64,000 nucleotides of DNA from Eurosta solidaginis (Eukaryota; Arthropoda; Insecta; Diptera; Tephritidae). The notes under the pieces were generated by a model. It was not told the origin of the DNA. It was given only the letters and a program-made list of their open reading frames with translations, and ran no database searches. The stretch's first letter is position 1. Each line of letters begins with the position of its first letter. Below are positions 54,146 to 64,000 of the stretch, piece after piece. The position numbers were made by a program, and so were the translations under genes. Where the stretch lies: assembly GCF_040869045.1 (NCBI RefSeq), contig NC_090319.1, positions 16,262,314 to 16,326,313 of the forward strand, written 5' to 3'.

Positions 54146-55711
54146 CACTTCTGAGCATGCAAAAAAATTGTGTGATAAGGCGTTCTTTAAACAAATGATG
54201 AGATAGAGCGTTCTCAAATGGACAGGCAAAGTAGTTTGATATTCCACCGAGCGTTCAACATGAAAGTTTTGATTGTCTTTAGTGCTTAATTAGGCTACAT
54301 TGTTTTGATAAATATGCTTGCGCCCTTCCCCTCTTCACTACATCTACTAACGTACTTTTAACTTGATTGGATTGTCATTGGCTCGATTTTAACGTTCTAA
54401 TTCAATCTTACAAAAACTCCAAGTCTTTAAAGCCACGCCCTTCTACCTCTCCCTGTGCTATCAGACTACGACCATGAGCCTATGCAACTGTTGATTTTTT
54501 ATTGGTCCTAAAATTTTCCACAAAATTTAAATCTTACTGTATAAAGCAGGTCCAATGCGGTTTCCTTTTTCAGAATCTTCTTGCTACAGAAAACAAAATG
54601 GAAGATTCGATATATATAAAACATAGAGAAAAGCCTAAGTCCGCTGCATTTACAGGGTGCTGACGATTTTTTTATACTTTTGAACCCCCTCATAAGGCAG
54701 GTGCTAAAGCGAGGCGAGCACATTTTCAACTTTTTTTTATCGCATACAACATGTAGTGTATAAGCTTTAATCTTGCATTCATAAATGGGAATGCCTTCTT
54801 CCTTTCGTCTTCAGCTCTTGTAGGTACGCCCTTCAATTTAGTCAATTATTGTATTCCCATCGGCCTTAGATAAATATTACGTCTCAATCAAATCTTATCT
54901 TATGGTTTTATGTTACTCTCGTCAAATTATTGATATGAGTCACATGTGACGCATTTCATAGAAAAATAAAGAGTTAACAAAAAATAGCACACATGTAAAA
55001 CTTCAAATGAATTTGAAGAGGTATATTTTTAAATTGACTTAGTTAACATCATTAATTTTCGCAGATTAATTGGAATTGCTTTTATTAAAGCTTAAAATTT
55101 TTAGTTCTCAACATGAGTCATTTAATAAATGTAAATTTATAAGATATTTTTTCAGTGTATAATCAATACTTGCTAGCAAACACGGCCATTCTACTACTTT
55201 GTGCTGACATTGCATTATCTATCAACTAAATATGTACTCACATGCAGCAAGGAAGAATACAAAAAAAGGAAGGCTGTATCTCTTTTTTTTTATGGTACTG
55301 TATGACTCATACATCTAGGGTGTAACTTGTTAAATTTTTTTTGTTTTTAGCGGTCTAATATTAGAGATCGTCGCTCTTATATTTATATTATTTAACGATA
55401 ACTTGTTTGAAAAAAGTTGTTGTACTTCAACCGTTTTATTTATGTGCTAAGTGTGGTCGCATCTTAACTTTCATAGATAACTTACATATGTAGTCGCATA
55501 CGTAGTTCAATGCTTTGTAAAGCTATAAATGTGTGACGCATTTAATGAAAATAATAGAAGTATAATATCTGTAAATGCGAAAAATTGTGTCTGGAAGCTC
55601 ACAGCGGTACCTCCTAAGTACACGACATCGGCCCCTTATCATTTCGCTAGTTTGAACATCAACAAACAAATGCGTGATTCTTCGTTGGCCTTTCCCAACT
55701 TTTTGAATTTT
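54146..55711. other. No gene recognised
   Basis: AT-rich sequence with no coding or repeat signature I can support. Confidence 0.5.
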
Positions 55712-56358
55712 TATACTCAGCTGAGCAGAGCTCACAGGGTATATTAATTTTGTTCACATAACGTACCCCGTAACGGCATAAACTAATCGAGATAGATATA
55801 GACTTCTATATATCAAAATTATCTGGGCGCAAAAAGAAATTCATTTAGCCATGTCCGTCCGTCCGTCCGTCCGACTATCCATAAACACAATGACTTGAGT
55901 AAATTTTCAGGTATCTTAATGAAACTTGGTATGTAAGCTCCTGGGCACTTACCTCAGATCGCTATTTAAAATGAACGAAATCGGACTATAACCACGCCCA
56001 CTTTTTCGATATCGAAAATTTCGAAAAACCGAAAAAGTGCGATAATTCATTACCAAAGACGGATAAAGCGATGAAACTTGGTAGGTGCGTTGACTTTATG
56101 ACGCAAAATAGAAAATTAGAAAAAATTTGGATAACGGGCTTGGCACCACCCACTTTTAAAATAGGGTAATTTAAAAGTTTTACAAGCTGTAATTTGGCAG
56201 TCGTTGAATATATAATGATGCAATATGGTAGGAACGTTACCACTATTACTATATGTGTGCTAAATAAAAATTAGCAAAATCGGATGAAGAATACGCCCAC
56301 TTAAAAAAAAATTTGAAAAGTAAAATTTTAACAAAAAATTTAATATCTTTACAGTATA

Positions 56359-57226
56359 CTAGCAGACCCGCCAGACGTTGTTCTGCCCTTAATTTGGCCT
56401 ATCTGCATACATTTTAATAAGCTTTTTCCGTCTAACTCTGCCCTACCCCTCTACACTTTTTCCTAATCTTTTTACTCTTTGTCTCATTCTATCTCTTTCT
56501 CAGTCTCCTTCTCTCTTTTCTCTTCTCTCAAGTTTTTCTCCTTCTTCATCTCTTATTGCCAGTCCCAGTGGGTGGTATATATTTTGTTCCAGTCCCATTC
56601 CGAGTCTCAGTCCCAGTCCCACTCCGAGTCTCAGTCTCAGTCCCAGTCCTAGTCCTAGTCCCAGTCCGTCTCTGGTATACCTACCGGAAAAAGCCATCGT
56701 AAATACTAATATAGGCAAATTTATATACGAAATTTCAGGCAAATCCAACAGGACGTATGTAAACAGGTATGCGGGTATTATTAATTCTTGTCTTTATTTC
56801 GGCTTCGCATGCATATTTATCAGTTTTTCCAGGTTGATGCGACTAAATCGAATATCACAATGAATTTTAGAGCTCTCGGCAACAGCTTTCATTTGATATC
56901 CATAATACGCACACATTCTAGAGGTATCCGGTCCATGTTTTGGGCTATATCTCAAGACCCTAACCTCCCAGTTGTATGAAAATTATCCTGTACTATAGCA
57001 CTCATCAACAGCTTTCATTTGATATCCATATTGTATAAACACATTCTAGGGGTACCCGGGTCCACGTTTTGATCTCAAGACCCTAGGTACGTAGCGAAAA
57101 AAAAGGTAGACGTTGGCCGATTCTCAGACCTACCCAATATTCTCACAAAATTTCATGAGAATCGGTTCAGCCATTTCGGAGGTGTTAAGCCTCTAACACC
57201 GTGACAGAAGAATTTTATATATTAGA
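56359..57226 (+). mobile_element. Family B (Helitron-like) copy B2, complete
   Basis: 5' end CTAGCAGACCCGCCAGACGT, polypyrimidine region, a CAGTCCCAGTC minisatellite (56580-56675), two ~128 bp units, then the 3' end (GAATCGGTTCAGCCATTTCG, TTTTATATATTAGA). The uninterrupted sequence ACAGTATATAAGTAAATT in other A copies shows insertion between A and T with no duplication. The 5' motif resembles a common start (CTAGC.GACCCG.C..ACGTTG) of insect non-autonomous rolling-circle-like repeats. Noncoding. Confidence 0.82.
56580..56675 (+). repeat. CAGTCYCAGTCC minisatellite
   Basis: Roughly sixteen six-base steps of AGTCCC, AGTCTC and AGTCCT. The related stretch in B3 is at 58978-59040. Confidence 0.9.
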
Positions 57227-58132
57227 TAAGTAAATTATGTCAACATTCGACTCCAGTAATGATATGGTGCAAAAAAATACAAAAATAAAAAAAATTTCAA
57301 AATGGGCGTGGCTCCTCCCTTTTTCATTTAATTTGTCTAGAAGAGTTTTAATGCCATAAGACGAATAAAAATTTACCAATCCTAGTGAAATTTGGTAAGG
57401 GCATGGCTTCTATGACGATAACTGTTTTCTTTGAAAATGCGTGAAATCGGTTGAAGCCGCGCACAGTTTTTATACACAGTCCACCGTCCGTCCCTTGGCC
57501 GTTAACACGATAACTTGAGCAAAAATCGATATATCTTTACTAAACTCAGTTCACGTACTTACCTGCACTCACTTTATCTTGGTATTAAAAATGGGCGAAA
57601 TCAGATTATGACCACGCCCACTTTTTCGATATCGAAAATTTCGAAAAATGAAAAAAATTCCATAATTCTGTACCAAAAAGATATGAAACATAGTAAGTGG
57701 ATTGGTTTTTTGACGCAAAATATAACTTTAGAAAAACTTTGTAAAATGGGTGTGACACCTACCATATTAAGTAGAAGAAAATGAAAAAGTTCGGCAGGGT
57801 GAAATCAAAAGCCCTTGGAATCTTGGCAGGAGTACTGTTCGTGGTATTAAATATATAAATAAATTAGCGGTACCCGACAGATGATGTTCTGGGTCACCCT
57901 GGTCCCCATTTTGGTCGATATCTCAAAAACGCCTCCACATATACAACTAAGGGCCACTCCCTTTTAAAATCCTCTTTAATACGATCCATTTGATACACAT
58001 GTCATACAAACACATTCCAGGGTTACCCTAGGTTCATTTTGCTAAATGGTGATTTTCCCTTTGTTTTGTCTCCAAAGCTATGAGCTGAGTATGTAATGTT
58101 CGGTTACACCCGAACTTAGCCTTTCTTACTTG

Positions 58133-58719
58133 CTATTTTAAAAAAGTAACGGAAGCTTAAAGTATTTCCTATGAAATGTTACGCTTTAAGTCTCCGGCAG
58201 TTCTGTGGAACCTCAGTGGTCCACTTTACTATATACATACATACTTATGTATGTTATATAAATAAGGTATTATTATGAATTTCATTGTGGCAAATTGTTA
58301 CATTTGTACACATATAAGTTCGTATATATTAGCTGTTTTGAGCTGCATGTTCAAAGAAAGAAACCTTCGTGGAAATATCGAAGTATATATGCATAACTCT
58401 CAACTATATTTTCAAAGACATCTTAAGAAATTAAACTAACAATGATGAAAATTTTCTTAATTTGTTTAAGAGTATCTAGCAAAGCCCAGTTTGCCTGAGT
58501 AATTACTCTAAAAATTTAACCTTTAAAACAAACAATCATCTCTTCATAGAGTTTATCCATATATGTATGTATCTGTGGTGGCAATCAATAATCGCTTAAG
58601 TCCTATCGTTTTACATGAGACTTAGGCGATTATTGCTTGTGAACAAAGATATATTCATTTATATGCTCTTCGTTGTTGAAACGTAATGGTTTCTCAAATG
58701 CCTATCTTTTGTCAAATCG
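58133..58719. other. No gene recognised; small hairpin at 58586-58635
   Basis: AT-rich. CAATAATCGCTTAAGTC and its inverted partner GACTTAGGCGATTATTG pair over 17 bp, with one G-T-type mismatch, around a ~16 nt loop. Confidence 0.6.
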
Positions 58720-59589
58720 AAAATTGTCCTGCCCTAAATTTGGCCTATCCGCATACATTTTAATAAGCTTTTTCCGTCTGACTCTGCCCTCCACCCTCTT
58801 CACTTTTTCCTAATCCTTTTATTCACTCCTCCCTCCGTCTGTTTCGCTTCATATATCTCTATCTTCGTCTCATTCTATCCCTTTCTCAATTTCCTTCTCT
58901 CTATTCTCTTCTCTGAATTCCTTCTCATTCTTCTGCATCCATTATTGCCTGTCCCAGAGGGTGGAATGTATTTTATTTCAGTCCCAGTCCCACTCCGAGT
59001 CTCAGTCCCAGTCCTAGTCCTAATTCCAGTCCCAGTCCGTCTCTGGATAATATATTACTCTGTACTAAAGCACTCATCAACAGCTTTCATTTGATATCCA
59101 TATTGTATAAACACATTCTAGGGGTGCTCGGGTCCACGTTTCGGCCTATATTTCACTTCACTATAATATTAAAACGAAATGCAGATTTTCGTTGCTTTTT
59201 AAATTCGGCTTAAAAATTGCACATGGAATAACTAAAGACACTCTCCCGGCGGGCTTGGTGATGTGCTATACTTGAAATCATTCGCTATAATATTTTTTAT
59301 TCATAAGCACGTTGTTAAATTAAACACCAACCAATTACACGGAAGTATATCCCACCCCTAAAAATGTGAGTGCCGGTGCGTATACGTAACATTTTGTTAT
59401 TACGTATAAACAAATAAAAAAATTTGCAATAAAATAATATTGCGACTATAAACTGAGATATATCCTATCCTGTATTTCAAGCTAGATCAAACTACAGACG
59501 AGGTCGAAAACAAATTCAAAATCGGTTCAGTAGTTTAGGAGTCCATTGGCACCAAACATAGTGACACGTGATTTTTATATATTAAGATG
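58720..59589 (+). mobile_element. Family B (Helitron-like) copy B3
   Basis: Shares the B2 body (TTGGCCTATCCGCATACATT, TTTAATAAGCTTTTTCCGTC, the AGTCCC tract at 58978) and a single minisatellite unit (59070-59150). It then has a longer unique segment and the 3' end AAAATCGGTTCAGTAGTTTA, GTGATTTTTATATATTAAGA. The 5' terminus is replaced by TTGTCAAATCGAAAATTGTC. Confidence 0.75.
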
Positions 59590-59712
59590 AGAAAAGTAGA
59601 CGCCCAACGTCGGGCCCACTAAGGTGGCCTTGGACGCTTTCTAAATAAAAAAGTATTATACGATACAATAAAGTAAAAATAGCTCTGTTGAGTGTCAAAG
59701 CTCTAAAAGTGA

Positions 59713-59990
59713 CGCACCATTAGGTTAGGTTAATTTGCGTAGCCACTGTCGGTTAGTCCGTTGTATTACCACATACTCTAACGATGAAACTGGCTTCCAG
59801 TTATATAACAAATCGCTCCGTGGCAACGATTAGGCTACAAATATGGCAAACATCACATTAAACTTGGAAATTTCCTCAATGTGGCGGATACGTCCCGACC
59901 GATATATTTACGCCTAGTCCTTCAGAGCAAAAAGTGACTGGTTGATTTCGGCTGGGGTTGTCCAGGAGGGCTGTTATTGTTGTAGCGATA
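59713..59990 (-). mobile_element. LINE 3' tail fragment
   Basis: Plus strand starts TTAGGTTAGGTTAATTTGCG, the TAACC-type 3' tail of a minus-strand LINE, followed by a G/C-richer segment (CGTCCCGACCGATATATTTA). The protein is not readable. It differs from the 60071 LINE. Confidence 0.5.
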
Positions 59991-59991
59991 A

Positions 59992-60770
59992 AAACACTTC
60001 TCGAAGGTTTAGGGAATTGTTATCGAAATTGATGGTTCTTTGCCAAATATAGACTTGGTACGTTCTGGTAGGTTAGGTTGGGTTGAACTGCCCGGTCCAT
60101 GACTGTATGGGTCTGTAGTGTTACCAGAGGTTTGTTTAACTACCACACTGAAACTATGTTATAAAAATATTCCTTCCTCTTGGCAAATACTAGAAGCTTC
60201 CTATGACTTGTACCACTTGTTGCTTCTAGATCTGACAGCTGCATCACTCTTGAGAGCTGGAGTCTTAGCCTGGCAAGCGCAGGGTACGAACACAAAACGT
60301 GTTCGCCACAGCAGCGTCTCTTACTGTGGTAAGGCCATCAATACTTCCCGAGGTTTGCCCGAATTCGGGAAGGCTGCGTTGGAATATATACCCTTGCTGA
60401 ACATCCTCCAATAGGCAAGATCCTGATTATGGGGTTGGCAGTTCTTGGTCATCGACATCCTGCCGCTCTCCTTTGAGGCGAAACGGAGATGACAGCAGGT
60501 AACAAGTACCATTAACGTTGAACCTTCTGGGACATCCCGCCCCAAACCGTTAGTTGGGGTCGCCAAAGCCTCGGCTGCTAAAGAAATAGGATTCGCCACG
60601 GTTAGCAGAGGTTAAAAATTGGGTTGCAGAGGCTAAAGATTGTGCTGGCAGCCCCTTGCGCTACGCAACCCATTGAATCATTTGGGTATTTTAGTAGCCC
60701 CTTACGACGATCACATCTGCGCGGGTATATTATAAGCCCCTTAACCCGATGTGTGTTCAGGAGGGCTATT
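59992..60770 (+). mobile_element. Repeat G, split by a LINE tail
   Basis: Left part 59992-60070 (GTTATTGTTGTAGCGATAAA, TTGATGGTTCTTTGCC, TTGGTACGTTCTGGTA). It continues at 60499 with GGTAACAAGTACCATTAACG and on to CGCGGGTATATTATAAGCCC and TTAACCCGATG. Complete in outline compared with 38591 and the inverted copies. Noncoding; class unknown. Confidence 0.75.
60071..60498 (-). mobile_element. LINE 3' end inserted in repeat G
   Basis: GGTTAGGTTGGGTTGAACTG at 60071 is the tail. Related to 18288-18478 through TTGGCAAATACTAGAAGCTT and further on AGATCTGACAGCTGC. Bounded by GGTA on both sides (60067-60070 and 60499-60502). The right third (60310-60498) is diverged or of other origin. No readable ORF. 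Confidence 0.65.
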
Positions 60771-61221
60771 ATTCACAATCGCTTAACCGACCATATAAAA
60801 ATTTTGCAGGGAATCCAAATTCGGACACATGGGCATATGTGCACATGCCTTTAATGATATCATTATTTATTTTTGAAAAGTTGTTCACTTCCTAATTGAA
60901 TAGACGTTTTGTTTTCTTAAATTTTGTTAGCTCTAATTAAGCATCCTTATAATAATATAAACATTGTGTGTTATGCCATTAGTACCCACCTTTCTTATTA
61001 TGTGCACTGCACGCTGAGTTGATGTAAATAATTTTTTCACTTTGTCAAAGAACAAACCAAATGAATCATTTTTAATAAGTTGATTTGCATTAGAGCCATA
61101 TTTAGTTAATTTTTTTTGAGCTAAAAACTCGCTCTAACTATTTTCAAAGATTTTTATTCCGGTGTTGGTTTGATATAAAGGAAATCAGATAGCACATCAG
61201 GAAATTAACGAGAGCAGAGAA
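60771..61221. other. No gene recognised
   Basis: AT-rich spacer. Nothing supportable. Confidence 0.5.
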
Positions 61222-62692
61222 AACAAGTAAGGAAGGCTAAGTTCGGGTGTAACCGAACATTACATACTCAGCTGAGAGCTTTGGAGACAAATAAGGGAAA
61301 ATCACCATTTATCAAAATGAACCTAGCTAACCCTGGAATGTGTTTGTATGACATGTGTATCAAATGAAAGGTGTTAATGATTATTTAAAACGTAGTGGGC
61401 CTTAGTTCTATCGAGTTCTATAGGTGGACGCCTTTTCGAGATATCGCCATAAACGTGGACCAGGGGTGACTCTAGAATGTGTTTGTACGATATGGGTATC
61501 AGATGAAAGGTGTTAATGAGTATTTTAGAAAGGAGTGGGCCTTAGTTCTATATGTGGACGCCTTTTCGAGATATCGCCATAAACGTGGACCAGGGGTGAC
61601 TCTAGAATGTGTTTGTACGATATGGGTATCAAATTAAAGGTATTAATGAGGGTTTTAAAAGGGAGTAGCCCTTAGTTGTATATGTGAAGGCGTTTTCGAG
61701 ATATCGACCAAAATGTGGACCAGGGTGACCCAGAACATATTCTGTCGGGTACCGCTAATTTATTTATATATGTCATACCAAGAACAGTATTCCTGCCAAG
61801 ATTCCAAGGGCTTTTGATTTCGCCCTGCAGAACTTTTTCATTTTCTTCTACTTAATATGGTAGGTGTTACAACCATTTTACAAAGTTTTTTCTAAAGTTA
61901 CATTTTGCGCCAATAAACTTAAAAGTATTCTAGACGAATTAAATGAAAAAGGGCGGAGTTAAGCCCATTTTGAAATTTCTTTTTATCTTTGTATTTTGTT
62001 CCACCATATCATTACTGGAGTCGAATGTTGACATAATTTACTTTTATACTGTAAAGATATGAAATTTTTTGTTAAAATTTGACTTAAAAAAAAAATTTTT
62101 TTTTAAAAGTGGGCGTGTTCGTCATCCGATTTCGCAAATTTTTATTTAGCGCACATATAGTAATAGGAGTAACGTGCCTACCAAATTTCATCATGATACC
62201 TTCAACGACTACCAAATTACAGCTTGCAAAACTTTTACATTATCTTCCTTTAAATGTGGGCGGTGCCACGCCCATTGTCCAACATTTTTCTAATTTTATC
62301 TTTTGCGTCATAAGGCCAACGCACCTACCAAGTTTCATCGCTTGATCCGTCTTTGGTAATGAATTATCGCACTTTTTCGGTTTTTCGAAATTTGCGATAT
62401 CGAAAAAGTGGGCGTGGTTGTTGTCCGATTTCGTTCATTTTAAACAGAGATCTGAGGTGAGCGCCCGGGAACCTACATACCAAATTTCATTAAGATACCT
62501 CAAAATTTACTCAAGTTATCGTGTTTACAGACGGACGGACAGACGGACGGACGGACGGACATGGCTAAATGAGTTTCTTTTTTCACCCAGGTCATTTTGA
62601 TATATAGAAGTCTATATCTATCTCGATTAGTTTATGCCATTACGGATTACCGTTATGCGAACAAAGTTAATATACTCTGTGAGCTCTGATCT
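61222..62692 (-). mobile_element. Family A repeat, copy A7
   Basis: Inverted copy starting AACAAGTAAGGAAGGCTAAG, with three minisatellite units (61340-61720), GC boxes, a GACGGACGGACGGACGGAC tract at 62540-62560, and head end CTCTGTGAGCTCTG. Shortened in the middle compared with A2 (junction near 61920). Confidence 0.88.
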
Positions 62693-62739
62693 CAAGAGAA
62701 AGAAAAAGAGCACTATAATAACAATGTCGATAATGACAT

Positions 62740-63080
62740 TGATGATAGTAACGATGCTTATAGTTTTCTCCCGTTTTCGATTTCTCGCCTAGGTGTTATC
62801 CTTTTCTTATCGACGAGTTATAGCTTTGCTGTCGCTGGGTTATCGACGAGGGCGTTTATAAATAAACGATCGATGTAAGGACGAGTTTACGGTTTACTTC
62901 CGAAAAGTTATCAACTAATTATAGAATATTTATCTATTATTTATCGAAAAGTGATCGACATGTTAAAAAGAAATTTCAAAAAGTTATCGATTTGTAAACA
63001 AAATGATATCGGTTTTCTGTCCGAAAGCTATCAATTTAGTTATTGACTACTCATCGTTAAAACTTCAATATAAAATCGAT
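62740..63080. repeat. TTATCGA-rich degenerate satellite, cluster 3
   Basis: CTTATCGACGAGTTATAGC, GGGTTATCGACGAGG, TATTTATCGAAAAGTGATCG, AAAAGTTATCGATTTG and others every 15-25 bp. Same character as clusters at 36325 and 38455. Confidence 0.65.
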
Positions 63081-63104
63081 GACATACATATTTGTTGGTA
63101 AGAG

Positions 63105-63840
63105 TAAGGTTAGGTGGTAGCTGCCCTGTTAGGGGAAGCTCAGTTAGACAGCATGAAAATGCGTTGTGATAACACATAAAATAAAAGTGACGTGAGCTAT
63201 AGATACTTATAAAGTCATTGCGTAGCAGAACGTTCGCCACGTTCTGGCATATGCTGGGCAATCAAGTATAAAGTGACTTGATGAATCCATCTCACCATTC
63301 TCCAAACAGCTGCAGCAGGAAGCGGTTTCCAGTATATTGAGACGTACCGCATGTATTCCCATCGGACAGTGACCAGTGTAATCCCAGTGACTACTGATGG
63401 ATGAACCTTATTGAGCCAAATCATTTCGGTAGACCTCCTGCAATCCACTTCCAGTCAGGATCTTGTTACGCTGCAAGAGATGGTGTCCGCCCAACGCTTG
63501 CTGAGCAGTCTCGAGGCCCATCTATGCAGGAGCAGACCACAGGTGACCAACGTAATCCCGAAATCCCTACACCCATCTTTATTCGGTTCAATTGTACCGA
63601 TGCGGGCTAAAAGATTCGCTTGACAGTTGCCCGGGATGTCACTATGGCACGAGACCCAGATAATCTTAATCATAAAAGGCACTCCCCGACCACCCTCAAT
63701 CACACTATAGTTGAACTCAAGACCTTGATAGCTGCTTGTCTATCCAAGTAGATGTTAAATTCCCTAATAAGCAGCTTGAATGCAAGCTTTATGCAAATAG
63801 CTGCTCAAAAAAAACCCCACCAAAAAGTCGTAACAATGGC
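63105..63840 (-). pseudogene. LINE RNase H domain and 3' end (jockey/I/R1-like group)
   Basis: Minus strand: frame 63703-63455 holds IIWVSCHSDIPGNCQANLLA, the last RNase H motif (WVPGHSDI.GN..AD.LA) with Cys for Gly and Asn for the catalytic-site Asp. After stops and a frame change, TGHCPMGIHAVRLNI and CCSCLENGEMDSSSHFIL, followed by DCPAYAR, give the downstream knuckle. The tail on the plus strand is GTAAGGTTAGGTGG at 63105. Its residues differ clearly from the 2950 and 30130 copies, so it is another family. Polymerase is not in the window. Confidence 0.82.
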
Positions 63841-64000
63841 TCTTGACAGCACAAGATGTACAGACATGCTGATCGTTTTCAAACAGCGATTCCAAATCAT
63901 AAGCTTTTAAATAGCTGGCTTAGAGATCCCATCCTTTTATTCAATTTTAGTTCATCCGACTTATTTATCAAGTATTTCAAAAAGTGTATAGTTCACTAAA
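63841..64000. other. Window end, nothing recognised
   Basis: May be further upstream LINE sequence on the minus strand; not readable. Confidence 0.4.

Larger units (their letters stand above)
55712..58132 (+). mobile_element. Family A repeat, copy A4, carrying a family B insertion
   Basis: Head at 55712 (TATACTCAGCTGAGCAGAG), GTCCGTCCGTCCGTCCG at 55855, GC boxes near 55993, 57304 and 57613, tail ending CTTACTTGCT. The tandem array is reduced to about one unit (57890-58040). Interrupted at 56359-57226 by family B. Confidence 0.88.

Overview
The window is repeat-dense nuclear DNA of a higher fly. AT-rich sequence, Ty3/Gypsy, RTE-like, jockey/I-like and hAT/pogo remnants, and GTCC-rich dipteran repeats fit a large acalyptrate genome, and I would guess a tephritid fruit fly. 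This is inferred from repeat content, not a species match. No intact long host gene is visible. The best host-gene signal is two phase-compatible exons on the plus strand (33947-34093 and 35834-36004), followed by a polyadenylation signal. They would be the last two exons of a small membrane protein.

Most of the window is mobile DNA. Family A (1.5-2.8 kb) has a GTCC-rich head, spaced GGGCGTGG boxes, an internal ~128 bp minisatellite and a tail reading TTCGGTTACACCCGAAC...CTTACTTGTT. Its copies are 1-1551, 27146-29983, 40502-42978 and 55712-58132 (plus) and 7262-10811, 45723-46246 and 61222-62692 (minus), with an old piece at 53880-54145. Family B (Helitron-like, ending TATATTAGA) lies at 9812-10717, 56359-57226 and 58720-59589 and carries a related ~128 bp unit. 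Family C (14663-15750; old copy 53170-53875) shares head and tail modules with A.

Other elements: a tRNA-derived SINE (5345, 15801, 30541, 37494), LTRs of a Ty3/Gypsy family (6500-7023, 25748-26231, 33380-33873, 35019-35501) with a decayed body at 24265-25747, several LINE remnants, a pogo/Tigger-like transposon (7548-9023), and three hAT-type elements (20146-22895, 38257-39638, 43061-46779).

Nesting is the main theme. Intact copies act as empty-site references, so several insertion junctions can be read to the base: pogo in A with TA duplication; B in A between A and T; a foldback MITE in a hAT in a LINE; a LINE plus an A fragment in a hAT with a perfect 8 bp duplication; a SINE in a LINE; a LINE tail in repeat G; solo LTRs with 4 bp duplications. 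The remaining stretches are mostly unrecognised AT-rich DNA, and they are listed as such.
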